Origin: Rotaria sp. Silwood1
Taxonomy: Eukaryota > Rotifera > Eurotatoria > Philodinida > Philodinidae
Assembly: GCA_905250075.1 (NCBI GenBank)
Contig: CAJNOP010000082.1
Coordinates: 124,001 to 188,000, forward strand
DNA length: 64,000 nt
Direction of reading: 5' to 3'
The translations under genes were made by a program, and so were the position numbers. Positions 33,072 through 52,548 of the stretch are shown here, piece by piece. How positions within the stretch are numbered: position 1 is the first letter of the stretch; every line of letters begins with the position of its first letter. The notes beneath the pieces were generated by a model. The model was given only the letters and a program-made list of their open reading frames with translations, made no database searches and was not told the origin of the DNA.

Positions 33072-34299
33072 TTATCCCAAATGTGTTTTCAATGTAGCAA
33101 AACAATCGGTCTCAATCCATGGATCACAAAAAAGATGAGCTGTTGAGTATAAAGCTGCAATGGTATAAATCCAACCAAAAAATGGTGGGACTAATTGTTT
33201 TCGCCTTAAAAGTCCTTGAAAAACAAGTTCAATACCAACAAACATTCCATTGATAAGAAAAAAAAGCATATTTTTTCCACCAGACCATCGATCCATTGAC
33301 ACAGTATACATAAATTCATGTAAAAGACCTGAGACAAAAAATGCAAAAAATCCAGCAGATATAAATCGAGCATTAGATTTTTCATGGAAACCCGTTAATT
33401 TTGGTAAAGCAATAAAAGCAATACGATGGAGAATTGATTTAACATATATATTCCATCGACGAGACCAAAAATCATGAAGACTTGTTGGTAAAAATGGATA
33501 ACCTGGACATATTGAACGTATATGAATATTCCAAATAAAACCCACTAAACCAAATACTATATTAAGTACCATACCAAGAGCAAAATAAAATATAAATGCA
33601 TAAAGAGTATATATTAGAAAATGAATTAAAGAAAATAATTTTGCATTTCGACTATGAAGACGAAGTATAGAATAGGGTGTAAAATGAAGAAGAATATGTA
33701 AACATATCAATTGAAATAAACCACGAAAAATAATTAAAATATTTTGTCGACGAGCTGAAAGTTGTTCATCATCAGTACCAATAATAAGATAATTTATATG
33801 ATTTAAAAATGTCGGATGAATTGATTTTAATCTAAACTACTACATACATAAAATTTCATTTAATGTAATTTTAAAAATATTACTTGACTAAAGATGGTTC
33901 TGGTTCATATTTGTATTTTGGAAATGTTGAAAAATCTATAAGAATTTGTTTTAATGTTATTTGTTTTTGTTTTGACCATTCATATGTAAAAGCAATTTCA
34001 AGGATTTTTAAAGCAAATAAAAATCCAGTTACTGCTGAAAATATGGCAACTGATCCATCCGTAAATTCAGTCCAAGGTGAATGATATTTTAAAAAAATAG
34101 GGACATATAGAGCACCAACAGCACATAACGAACATAGATAATGTAAAATTTTTTCTGAATCATAATATTGAGCTAGGAAAATTATTGAACAAACTAAACA
34201 AATAATTATTCCATAGATCATATAAAGATATGGAAATGTAATAACGATCATTGTCAGTATGAAAAAGAAAAAGAAAATTATAAAAGTTGAATCTAGCAA
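33072..34299 (-). CDS. wax-synthase-like MBOAT O-acyltransferase
   Basis: Two exons, 34299..33884 and 33831..33072, join in phase across a 52-bp intron. The protein is strongly hydrophobic with about eight or more membrane helices. The C-terminal exon has the MBOAT wax-synthase signature: TSLHDFWSRRWN, then SGLLHEFMY with the catalytic His, then a FGW helix. Such ER enzymes esterify long-chain alcohols or related acceptors with acyl-CoA. The first codon of the open frame at 34299 is TTG, not ATG. The run ttgctag just upstream is a plausible acceptor, so the true N terminus is probably in a further exon beyond 34300 that I could not fix. An internal ATG (MIVITFPYLYM) is the alternative start. 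Acceptor specificity cannot be read from sequence. Confidence 0.82.
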
Positions 34300-35879
34300 A
34301 TATTGAATTACTTATTATTTTATTGTCTTTTTTCTTTTGATAACTATAAATTTTATTGACGATTACTCATTCAAAGACATGTATGACAGACAGTTATGTT
34401 CTTTTTTTTCTCTATTTTTGAAGTGAAGTTTGTCTTGAGGTACGTTTGATGTATTAAAGAAAGACAAAAAATCGAACAAACAAAAATAGAATCGTACTCA
34501 AAACTCTTTGTATCCATTTGATATCTGCTATGAGTCTTTACAATAAAAAGATAAACAAGAAATTAGTAAAAGAAATAAGTTGTTGGTTCAATTAGAATTT
34601 GATAGAATCGTACTACTTTTATTAATTTCAATCAACTATGAATAATAGATAAAGTTTTCTAGTAGGTGAATTTTTACTTTATTAAACTATTCGATCAGAA
34701 AAGTTCCAAATCAAGTTGAGCATTTTATTCAAATCAATCGAATCATGACTCAATATTTATCATAAAATCATGTCAACTACATCCATATATAGGTTCAATT
34801 GATTCTCTTTTATTTTGATTGATGGAGATTCGAATACGATAACTTGAACAATAAGTTGACCATCGAATGATTTTCCATGTTTTTCTTCGAAATTATTTTT
34901 TTCGTACACATACTTAGAAATAATTTGAATAGAGATAATGATAAACTAATTTCAGCCATATGTAATAAAACTAGATGGATTTATTGCAAATTCTTTAATA
35001 ATAAGGATCAACGAATGTAAATGGTTTTGATACTTTGTGTCATTCATTTCTCAGATAGTCCTCTCAAATTTTAAGACAATCCTATGTAATACTTTGACAT
35101 GTACTTATTCTCAGTTGTTTTACATTAAAAGAAAATAAATAACAAACTAGTAATGTCTTAGATGAACTTAGGAAAAACATTTGCTTGATCACAACTGCCT
35201 TTTTCCTATGTTGTTGACTTGTCCTTCTTCTCTTATTAACTAGATGACGACTTCTTGAAAAATTTATGATCAACAAGTAATAAAACATCCAATGCCATTG
35301 ACGCAAATATTTGAAAAGAAAATGATTGTGCCACTACTCGACAATGTTGATATATCGAATTCTTCAACATGTTAAGTTTCTATTCTTAGTTTATCATAAT
35401 AGTCGAAATCGCTGTATATTATTAGGATAAACAGAAACTTTCACGCTTGTACTACTGCATTCTTTTTCTTCAGAACTTTCTGGATCAACACAAGACGAGA
35501 AAATTGTTATTGAACTTTGTTTTTTTTTGTTTTTTGACAGACGCAATTGTTGAATCTACATGTAACATTTAGAAAATAAAAATATAATAATATATATGTC
35601 AAAGTTAATTTTAAGCGCCCTCTTTTATTGTCTCATAAACTTTGATTGGTTGTCTTATAGTTGAAGACACATTTGATGGTGATGATGAATTAAAATAGTT
35701 AGCTCTTTGGTTGGTCGAGTTATGTTCTTGAGTGAAGAGAACATATGATCTTTTGTTCTCTTTCCTCTTTTAGAGTGTTTGCGTAGGTTGACCATCTCTA
35801 ACGAAATGTGAATATGTAGGTGTATGTTTAGTTTGTAGATGATGAGATGACTCGAGCAAAGACAAAATAAAAAAACACT
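34300..35879. other. intergenic, divergent promoter region
   Basis: Lies between the MBOAT gene (minus) and the Src gene (plus), so it should hold both promoters. No specific element is assignable; no further exons supported. Confidence 0.4.
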
Positions 35880-38604
<2,725 letters not shown>

Positions 38605-39148
38605 TTCAATAAAATAAAATTTCGAGTTTCTTTTTTTTGTTTGTTTTCTTATTTTCCTCGCTCAGGATATAATATTCTTTCCACTACTTAGAATGATTGT
38701 TATTATGAAAAAAAAGCAAAATACACAAGTGAATGTCCTCACAGATATTTTAGACTAATTGGATCAAAAATCCTTTTCCTTATTGTCTTTTCTAGTGCGC
38801 AATCTACCTCTAAGTATAGTCTTTATGATTTTTTTTTTTGTTTCTTTCGCCAGATATATTCATTCCTTAAATACGAAAAGCTTCTTTATGACAAAATTTA
38901 TGTATGTGCTAATTTTCTTTGTTTCTCGTTCTTTCTTTTTTTTTTATGAAATATTTCTTCACGTGTTGTCTTTTGTCTGTATGTGAATGTTAACGAAATA
39001 ATGAACGGGAATGTATAAAATAAGTGAAATATTCTTTATGTTTATCGTTTATTAATTGTCATTTGTTTTTTTTTCAAAAACAATTAAAAAAAAACAAAAT
39101 ATTTAAATAAAATTTTGAAGAATATGTATATGTATGTTTTGTTTTCAG
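38605..39148. other. short intergenic region between the two kinase genes
   Basis: T-rich. It ends with ttttcag directly before the next ATG, so at least one non-coding 5' exon or a trans-splice acceptor for the NDR kinase gene lies here. Confidence 0.5.
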
Positions 39149-41867
<2,719 letters not shown>

Positions 41868-44800
41868 TAATAAGAAAAAAATCAAAGAGATTTCCTTTTA
41901 TTAAAGAACAGTCGTTTCTTTTTCTTTTTTTTTTATTGTACAACGAATTATATACAAACATAATACGTCCAAACCCGTTGTTATCTCTTTTTTTTTTTTT
42001 TCTTCAAATGAATGTATTCGAATCTTGTACATAGATAGAACATACAAAATAAAGCAAATAACTTTCATTAGTTCTATGAAATGATACATATGTCTAGAAA
42101 AAGAAAACAACAATTTTTCTTTTTTATTATACGTCTTAATCTATCCAAAAAAAAAACAAGATACAAAAGATTTATGAGATGAACGATGAATTCTTATAAT
42201 AATAGTAAACATGATCCTACAACTGTTGATCGTGAGATTGATTGATGTAAGCAAATATTGTGTTTTATGAAAATAAGAATAGGATATTTTTACTCTCTTT
42301 CTTTTTTATTAATCAATGAAAAAGCTTTCAATATTCATTTAAATTGAAGTAAATCTATGATAAAATTCAAAACTCATGGCTAGATTGAGAGTTATCTGGA
42401 AAACGTAATCAAAGGTCGTAGCGATCTGTGTGTTGAAATCAGAAAATCAAGTTAGACAATGTCCTGAAAAAAATCAGGAATGTCAATAAAATCAGGATAT
42501 TGTAAAGCTTATTCTATTATCTAGGCACAAGTCTACATATAATTGGATAGAAGAATGATGCGTTTATAATATTTGCTTTTCTAACACTTACTCACGCTAC
42601 ACTAATTTCCCAATGACATTGCATAAAAAAGAAAATGACGCTTGTTCCATAAGTGATAATCCTCAGTTAGTTTCTCTTTTGTTTAACTATTTTTTGTGGG
42701 TAAGTATCGTGATGATATGAGATAACATAACTAGACATTAGACATTTTCAGTGTTAGTAAAAGACTCATTTGTTTTAGAATAGAATCATTTTCATGAAAA
42801 ATATCTCAAAAAACGGACCGAATCTCTATCGTTCATTGGAAAAGACTTTCATTTAATTTTTATCTGTAGGGAGTTATAACCTAAAATTTGACTAATAAAA
42901 AGCTGAGAAGGAGTAGAGCGAAAATTTTAATCAGACATATTTTGTGCGATGAAATTTCAAGTTTTCAATGTATTTTTGCATGCTAATTCTGAAAACTACG
43001 TTTTTTTTCTAACAAAAATCAATTTTTGATAATTAAAACCTAGAAATACTACTCGTTGTTTTGAGATATTTTACACGGAAGTGACTTCGTTCTAAAACTA
43101 AAGGTTTTTTTTACTAATACTTGAAAGTTCAGATTTTGAATCACAAGTTTTCATATCATAACACCATCCACGACACAAAAAAATTTACAGTAAGTATATG
43201 TACCATTTTCTTTAATCATGTTCTGTGAATTCTTGATCACCATAGAGACTTTTTCTCTTCAGAACTTCAAACCATGGTTATATGTATCATCATTTTTTCT
43301 CTACGTCTTTTAAAACTATTTTGATAGACTGTATGAAACTATAATGATGATAAAAAATTCATTTTTTAACAATGAATCATTGTGATATGATAGGTTAAAT
43401 AATACAATAAATATAAATCACAATATAATATTTGCTGAAGTTGATTCTTTTCCTAAAGTATGGATTTTGTTTGCAAAGACAAAACTTGTCCAAGTTCTGT
43501 TGTAGTAATCTAATGTTGTAGGGCGGTCAAAACAAAAACAAATAGTAAAAACCAATTAGCGAACGGAAAATATAACCGTCATCTCTTTTCTCAAAAACAA
43601 AAACAAAAACAACATATTATATATTAGATGTAACTGTAGACATCACCCTCACTCTTTTGCTTTGCGTCAATATCTTCCAACGTTCGCGTCACTTCAAATC
43701 AATTTTTTTAAAAATTATCGTGAAATTCTATTCAACAAATATTGTCTCTTTTATTTCAGAAACTTAAATATAGTTTTAGTAAACTACTACATATAACTTT
43801 CAGAATTGTCATATTCCCTAGGAAGACAAAGAGAGACTTGTTGTGGGCAAGTTGACATGCTCTTGATCAAAAGAAGCAAGCAGTATGGTTTTCAAAAATT
43901 ATGTTTTATTTTCTTGTGTTAGTTTACGCTGTTCCATTTCTTTAATCGAAGTACTTCATTTTTTAAAAAGTACAATCAAAACTGTGTTACTTGAGTTAAA
44001 CTTATCTTATAGATGTTTGTTTTGGAGATCAACTTTAGGCTTGAATCGTTGTTTGAAGAGAAAAGTTAGATTTGTCTATAAAGGTTGAGTGAGAAAATTC
44101 AAAGTTCGGAGTGTGGCAATCAGAGGATGGATAAATGATTTTCTTTTTCTCGCTTTATATATATATATATAGATATCTCACATATTCATCTTTGATAAAT
44201 CAAATAGATGTAAAATACTAACATATGATATTTCTTGCTAGAGAACTGTACAAACTTCAGTCAAAAAAAGGAAAATGAATATTTTTTGAAGTTGTAGTGG
44301 CCGTATCAAACCAGTCGGAAATTTCTCGACCGGTTACAATCGTTGGCTAATCTCTATTTCTGTTATCGAGAACCTTATAAGTGAATTATGAGAATGTCTG
44401 ATTTTAATATAAGTGTTCTAAAAAAGACAAGCATAAAAATGTGTAGATTGGTGACTGGCTGAGCTGGATTAGTCAAGTATTTCTTGACGGGCTACAACTC
44501 TACTGCATAATACATTACAGTCTTTACAAGTGTTTCTAATGGAATTTTAGAAAAATCTAGAAAAGTTTCATTACTTTTAAATATTGATGTCCTATATCCT
44601 AAAGATAAGAAGATATAATACATCCATTTTTAGTTTTATAGGAGGGTGAATGACATCATCATATGTCAATAGTATATTTCAATGAATTCTAATTTCAAAT
44701 ATTTGATATCAAATTAAAACTTATCGGTTTCTTAGAAATAAAAACGCTAATACATTTAGCAATTATGGCAATCAAACTTGAAATCTAGTCAACCTAGTGA

Positions 44801-47800
44801 TCCGGGCATATTTTTCATACTTCTTTAACATGTGTATGGAAATTTTCTATTTTTTGATTGGTCACGAGAGATGTGCCGAATGTGTTGAGTGCCGATTTGA
44901 TTACGTCATGCCTACTTCATAAGGTATATTAAGGTAAAAAATATAGAAAGGGTTTCAGGTTGATGGCCAATGAGCCAAGCGTTATGACTATTTTATTGAA
45001 CTTTCGGTATATTCAGTGACGCAGCCAGGATTTTTCTGTATGCTGGATCTCAGCTTCAGAGCATAGGACCTAGATGAAATTTATGGAGAATGATATTGGA
45101 CTCCAATAATGAGTCTTTATGAAAAAATTTTTACGATTGAAGTTTACAAAAAAAAATATTTTTTTTTCGCAAACTCCAATCGCAAAAATTTTTTCATAAA
45201 GACTCATTATTGGAGTCCAATATCATTCTCCATAAGTTTCATCTAGGTCCTATGCTCTGAAGCTGAGACCCAGCTTACCGAAAAATTCTGGTTGCGTCAC
45301 TGGGTGTATTCATAAATACTGAGCGTAGTATAAAGAATGATATCGTCAATATTTTGTTAATATTTAAGTCAGTTCTTATCGTAGCTACTTGAGCTTAGTC
45401 TTAAAAGATTTCCTATTCAATAATCGACAAAACCATATGAAAAGAGTATGTAGAACATTTAATTATAAAAGTGAAAGAAGCCAGTCCTACTATGCTTAAA
45501 AAGACATCACTTTTCATCAGATATTTTTTTCCAGTTTCTATTTTTTTCGACATTATTCAGTTGAATAGAGGATATCCAAACACTCCATTCTGTAGCATTG
45601 ACGATACTGTATCAGATAAGAAAAAGTTGAAACGCTTTTCATAGCAAGCATTCAATATTAGAACCTTTTCGCTTTTCTCTTATGTCCAATTTCCTATGAT
45701 TTGCTAATAAGATCTATTGTAAAAATATATTAAAATATGACATTTTGTTGTAATTTTCTGCCAAAGTAAAGAAATGTTTTCTCAATCATTCTTATTCTAC
45801 CCAAACACCGTACTGATCGCCCTTTTTTAGCACCCGCTGTAGCAAAAGAAAATGGTGCATAGTTCACACTTGATTCTGAAAGAAATATATATCTAGAATC
45901 TGAGTATCTAATCTTAATGAATTGCTTTGCGTTGTGTGAGAAAAAGCACATCGGAAAACATAGAAAAAATCAAATTGCAAACGCTTCGGGTGTTATTTTG
46001 CAGAAGCAGAGAGATAATTAATCTTCTCAAATCATGCATACGAAAGTAATGCCTTGAGCTGCCATCTAGTACTGATCGTCTACGATTTCACCGTTAAAAG
46101 CTACGCATACTGTATTCATATGGTTTTTATGAAATATTGAACGAGAAATCTTTTGAAACTAAGCTCAAGTCTCTGTGATGAAATCTGACCGAAATAATAC
46201 CAAAATACTAACGATATCATTCTTTATGTCGCATCCGATATAGATACAGATTACTGGATAAATATGGATATATTTTAAAGTATGTACATAATTGATCCTC
46301 TAAATAAATGAATAAATACCAGTGCATATCGTTGAATATTTGCCTAGATTTTCATCGAGGTCTAGGAAGACTATCACATTTTAATTCATTAGTGGTATGT
46401 CTGAAGATTAGTTTCAGTTGACTTGATCTCAATCAATTAAAGATTACATGGATGGTAGCGTCACTCAGGATCTCGATAAAATAAAAGACTTGCGCATTAA
46501 AAAAAGGACATCTCCCATGTAGTTTGTCAGAACGCTGCGATATATGATATTTTTGTCATTTGAAGCCATATTAATATTTGTTATTCAACCTCTATAGACG
46601 GATGATGGATAGATAAAGAAAAAAATACGAAAATATTATAATATAATAGAGAGGCGACATATTACTTGAGTGCTTATTATGGATATAAATATGTGTTAAC
46701 CGTCGAGCTTATCAACAATATTTTTCGTTATTCTTTTTTTTTTTTCTTTGTTCTTTTCTAATAAATCGAAAAATATTCATTGAATAATGATCAAGATGAG
46801 CAAATGAGTAAATTATGATGACCAATATTATTATTTTTAAATTAATTCTTTAATTGTCAGTATATAAAATCAATTATGTGAATACGGATACTGAAAAGTC
46901 CATACAGACTTCACTATAAATGAGGTGACTATGTGCGAAAAAAGAAAACACATCAGTTTCTTCTTTGTTGTAGCTGAACACATGTCAATACATTGTTACC
47001 TGTAACTCTTTCTGAAGAAAAAGGAAAACTTTAATTCACAATGGATTTAACAAGCCATTATTCAAACATACGTCTATTACGTTTATCGACTTATTATAAC
47101 AAGTCTTCATTTTTTTCCCCCCATGAAACAAATACAATGACATGTCAGCATTAAATAATATGTTGATGAAATACAGGTTTTTGTCTATCTTGTCATTTAA
47201 GCTCTCTATCATCGAGTCAACAGAGTATAATCAACAAGAAACCAAATTATATATTTGACTTTTATTTCTCTACAGTAGTACACAAATAGCAACATTGTTT
47301 TTGTCGCTATATTGATATTATTCTAAATTATGCGTTAAAGCAAGTGTTTTTTTTCTTTCTCATTATGTATGGTACAAAAAAAGCTAACATATAAATTATA
47401 AATTCACATCGTTTATATTCATAATTTTTACTGATGAGAATTATATCATGGTTGAAAAGAAAATATATGGTAGAATTTTATGTGTTGCATGACCAAAAAA
47501 AGCAGGGAAACCAAATCAAAACATTTAATGAATTCAGAAAAATTACAAGTTAATCTTTGAGGCGAATAAATGTTTGTTTATTCATATGAAAAGATAAGCT
47601 GAGTTTATTTAGTAGCATGGATAATAAGTGTATGAAGCATAGAATAACAAAGCTTATTAACAGATATTTATATCATGACGACACCTAAGAAACAATAGAA
47701 GAAAAATTATAGTGATTTTATTAATTATATTTGACTATCATGAGAATATCTAAACAGCAAATCAGCTATTTTTCATAAAAATGTATAAGTAATATTTTAA

Positions 47801-50483
47801 TTTTTCATTAAATCAAAAGTTTCTTATTCTACGCCTGACATAATATATTCATAAGTCAAATTCAGTAACCATTATTAACGTAAGTATGTATTTATATAAC
47901 GGAAGTGTTGTTGCATTGCCTAGGCATACAATTTATAGATGAGAATATGTTAACATGAATTTGACGTGCGAATTCATTTCCGAATGGTTTAATGAGTTTT
48001 TTTCTAGATGAGTATCTTTTTCTTATTTCTATTTATTGTTATATTGATAAAACATCAAAAAGAAAGAGTTTGTCTTTCCATAGTGAAAAGTTTTTTTTTT
48101 CTAGTACTAGAATAGCTGTACCACATCTTGATCATTAATTCTTATCTTCATATATAATTACGAGTCTTCTACGTTACTTATATGTCTGTCAAACAATCCT
48201 CAGTAAAGTATATTAATACGTATACCAAATAAACCAGATTAGTGTCGATGATAGGTTTAAAAATGAGTAGAGCTTGTTCGAGGCAATTGACTTCAGATGA
48301 ACGTAAATATAGTTTTTTTTCTAAGAGAATTAACGAAAAATTTTCGGTTATACTGAACAAAAACAACAGGTTTTTCTCCATTTTGAAGATGTCATGCCTT
48401 CAATATTTCCCTCGAGCGGATCATTCTCGCATATGAACTCTTTTTTTTTTGCAATATACGCGAATTAATAATGCTATCTATCGATTAGAGTTGCTTTCCA
48501 CTAAATTAAAAATAAAAACGAAAGCTTTTTACTTATAATATTATTTTTCTTAGTTGATCATTTTAAGGATAAGCTTTTCTACATATTGATATCAATGATA
48601 TTCTTTCAAAAAAAAAAAGATCGTAACTGACCAATAGAAACTCAATGAAACTTTATTATCTACATTAAGGTATTAAAAATAAATATTAATATTTAAAATG
48701 AGATAAATCTTGTTAATATAATTAACTCAGTATAAAAGAGATTGCATGTCTATTCTCAAGAAGACGATCACATAAAACAACTCTTTTTTTTTTTTTCGCA
48801 ATGCAGATTAACAAGTACAATTGTGTTTTTTTTTCGCTTGTATTGATCATGTTAGTCGGATAGATGCGTTCATCATTATGTCCTCATTATTTATCAAAGC
48901 CATTCGACATTTTAATAAACAAAGTTATATGACAAAATAAATTTTTATTTCATTAGTCAAATTGTATTAATATCGTTCTTTTTTTTTTTTCATTCTTGAT
49001 AATATTCAACTATCAGCGGGGCTATAATAGAATATAAAATTCTTTATTCTCATTTCTTGCAATGTTTCCGACTGTGTAGGTCTTCACATATATATATATA
49101 TATGTGAAATATGTAGATTATGTCTCATTCTTTACAAACGCGAATATTGTATTGAGCTCATAATGACTATAAATTTTTTGTATAATAATTATGAATTACC
49201 TGGATTTTTATCAGTCTTTTTCCTTTTCTTTTCTTAGAAAAACTCTCATTTCTTTTTTGTTTTTTGCTTTTCGCTTATTCTCAAAAGAAACATGAAAAAA
49301 AAAAAGTACATTTTTGTTGTATTTACATGATATAATTTTCTAAGGATTTTTCTCATTAGACTTTGCAAGTTTCAATATCATTATATCAAAATAAAAAAAC
49401 AACATTGATGTCTCATCGAGTTAATATAACTTTCTCAAATGTTTCCTTTTTTTTTTCGATTAACTCTCTTATTTTATTCAAGTTTATACTTCAATAAGTA
49501 AGTAATACAATTCGTTATCAATTGTTGCTGTTAGACAAATACACGAAGGTGCATTAATAATTAGATATTTTGATAGAAAAATACTTATTCTCAATATCAT
49601 TCACATTGAATAAGATATGTGTTATTTTTCACTTTTTCATTTATTTCTTTTTTCGTTTACATATTTCGAATGTATAATCTGAACTTCTTAGAAATATAGT
49701 ATTCTATTTTTTTTTTATACAGATAAAGAGAACGACAAAAAAATTATTTGCGTAGTTGTTTTCTAGTATAAAAATACTGTTATCAGTAGAATAACATATG
49801 TTTCATGAATAATTGATGTATTGAAATAGGATCTTAAAAAAATATCCAACTCTAGTCTATCAATTAACTCAATTTTATATAAATACAAATGCTAAATATT
49901 TTTTACTCATTAAGATCAAATAAATAACTTGACTGTTCTTTTGTCAGTATTTTGTTTTTTTTCAGATTTCTTTTAAGTAAATGACTTATTACAAAGTATA
50001 TTGTTTAAGCTGATTTTCCAACATTTTTTTTTTGTTAAAGCTAATGAGTACATGCTTATGCTATAAATTAAATTCTATTATAAAATTAAGGTTTTATTCA
50101 TTATAGTTTTTTGTCGTATCAAGTCGTTTATTTTGAATAAGACAATCTCATATGTGTGTAGGCGAACATTTCTGATCTTTCTTTTGAGCTGTAGTATTTC
50201 TTGAAGAAATGTCAAAAAAAGAAAAAGAAAAGAAAGAAAAAGAAGAATCTTTGTAAAAATCACTGGACCATCATTTCCTTTTCTTGATTCTAAGAAGAAG
50301 AAAAAAAAAATGCGTGTTATAATAAATCGGCTGACAAAAGAGGTATTTATTCCTTGTATAATGATGCTAACATCTTGTACTATTGACGTGTGTCATTTAG
50401 ACATTCTACTCGATTATAAATGATCTATTTATTGTCTAATAGAAACTGCCATTTTCTTTTTGAGATTTAAAAAAAAAAAAAAA
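41868..50483. other. 8.6-kb gene-poor intergenic region
   Basis: AT-rich with many A and T tracts. The NDR kinase poly(A)-type signal (caaaataaagc) sits near 42045. It contains the MITE at 45014-45302 and TA microsatellites at about 44157-44173 and 49088-49106. Open frames at 43885-44088 and 45951-45730 have no start, domain or splice support. No tRNA or rRNA recognised. Confidence 0.45.
45014..45302. mobile_element. hAT-type MITE, near-perfect palindrome with 8-bp target duplication
   Basis: 289 bp starting CAGTGACGCAGCCAGGAT and ending with its reverse complement (…GTTGCGTCACTG). The two arms of about 140 bp match almost base for base around a poly-A/poly-T centre near 45158. It is flanked by ggtatatt (45006-45013) and ggtgtatt (45303-45310), an 8-bp duplication with one mismatch. 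CAGTG-type ends and 8-bp duplications are the mark of hAT transposons. No coding capacity, so a non-autonomous element. Confidence 0.88.
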
Positions 50484-52548
50484 ATGTCCAATCAAAGCAA
50501 TAATATTACTAGTATATCAAAATTCGTCGCTTTTGAACAATATATGTCAATATATGGACCATTTGTATTGACATCTCTAGGAATAATTGGTAATATTCTT
50601 TCAATATTAATATTTTTATCTCCTCGATATCGTCGTCAATCATCACATTTTTATCTTCTATCTCTTGCTATATCTGATCTTTGTTTTCTTTGTATAAATC
50701 TTATTGAAGATACATTTCGTAATCATAATGAATTATATCAATCACGTATAAATATTCTTGATCATAGTTCACCTATTATTTGTATATTTGTTCAATATGC
50801 AAGAAATACAACACGTTTATTATCATCATGGATAGTTGTTTCATTTACAATTGAACGTCTTCTTGTTGTATATTATCCATTAAAACGAGTTATTATATGT
50901 CGACGTAAAATAGCACGTTTAGTTGTTCTCTCTTTATTTATTATGAGTCTTTTAATTAATATAAATGTTCCATTTCATTATGGAATAATTAATTTATCAA
51001 ATCATTTTCAAATTGAAGAAACAATCTGTGATATATTACCACAATATCGTTCAATTTATATGAGATTTGCTATAAGTGCAATGGTTACAGTTTATTTATT
51101 ACCTATGTGTATTATAAGTCTTGTTAATATGCTAATTTGTTCTAAACTTTGGAGAAAAAGTTTATTAACAGAAAAAGATGAAAATCATGAAATATTTAAA
51201 CAAAGGTAAAAGATCTTTTCTTTTTCATATGTTTTGTTTGGTTTACTAAAATCTTTTTTTTGTTTTGTTTTTGATTAATTAGACAGAAAATAAAAAATTC
51301 TCGTCGCTTAGGTAGTTTATTAGGTTCATTTTCACGTTCGCATCTATCAAAAACTTCATCAAATGCTATAAACCGTGTTCAACAATGTCAAACACTACGA
51401 TTATCTGCATTAAATAAATGTCAATCAATCGGATCATTGATAACATCTGAAGCTAATACAACACAGGTGAATATTATTTAAATGTTAATTAACATTTTCT
51501 ACGGAAAAAAAAAATCTCATGAACACATTTTCTCTTTTGATATGAACTTTATAGATAGAATTTTTATTGTTGAAGTGTACTGGATACAAAAGAAAAAAAA
51601 ATGTTTGATTACAAATTTTTCCTGAATGTCATAATTAGAATATAGCGATGTACAGTAATGTTGTTTTTATTCTTTGAAATCCGTATTATTGAATAAGTGG
51701 GAAATAAAGGTCAAAAGGAATTGCTTATTTTGTGTGTTAAGCTAATGTTAATGTTGTTTGTATCATATTTATGTTTATATATATGTATGTATGGTAAAAC
51801 GATTTAATAATTACCCATAAGAATCATTTGGAAGATGTATTTCGTTTGATAATTTAAGTTACGTAATGATTAATGTATAAGCAAGATATTGACCTAGTCT
51901 AGTGTTTTCATAAAATAGTTTGTATACAAAAAAAAAGTACAGATGAAATGTATCAAATCTTAGAATGTAAACTATTTCCGACAGGAGATTATATTTTTAC
52001 TATTAATATATATTTTTTTTGAATAGGTTAATAGTAATTTTTGGCCTGATAGACGACAAAATCATTCTAATTCTCATTCAATTTCAAATCCATCATTTAC
52101 ATATACAGCACATACGAAACAATCTCCAACATGTGTTAAAAATTATATACAATCTCGAGCAAATCGTGTTACTGTAACACTTTTACTTGTATCATGTTCA
52201 TTTTTATTATTAAATTCTCCATATTGTGTTGTATGGCTTGCTAATTATGTTCATGGATTTCGTATTGCAGCATTAAAATCAATAAAAGAACTAACAGAAT
52301 TATTTATGTTAACTAATTTTTGTATAAATTTTTTATTATATTGTGCAAGTGGAAAAGTATTTCGAAATGAATTAATGTATATACTTCGATGTCAATGGAA
52401 AGAATTATATAATAGAAATGAAGGAGATCGTCGAGGAAGTTATAAATCTCGTCCACAATATAATATACAATTACAAGAATCACAAATAAAACGTCGTACA
52501 ACAAATGGTGTTGTTAAAAAACAAAATTATTATCCATTTAAAAATTAA
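50484..52548 (+). CDS. class A (rhodopsin-like) G-protein-coupled receptor, 3 exons
   Basis: Exons 50484-51205, 51283-51466 and 52027-52548 join in phase to a 475-residue receptor. The N terminus carries sequons (NQSNNIT). TM1 has the GN signature (LGIIGNILSILIF). TM2 has LAISDL. TM3 ends with ERLLVVYYP, an ERL variant of DRY. TM4 and TM5 follow; Cys in extracellular loops (IICIF, EETICDI) can form the usual disulphide. A very long Ser/Arg-rich third intracellular loop is encoded around exon 2. TM6 is TVTLLLVSCSFLLLNSPYCVVW. TM7 is TNFCINFLLYCASG, an NFLLY variant of NPxxY. It looks like the peptide-receptor group (FMRFamide/TRH-like), but the ligand is unknown. The ATG follows a 15-A tract. 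Poly(A)-type aataaagaaaataaa at ~52673. Confidence 0.92.

Noticed and set aside
44155-49106. TA runs at ~44.16 and ~49.09 kb as functional elements
   Set aside because: Ordinary short dinucleotide microsatellites in AT-rich DNA.
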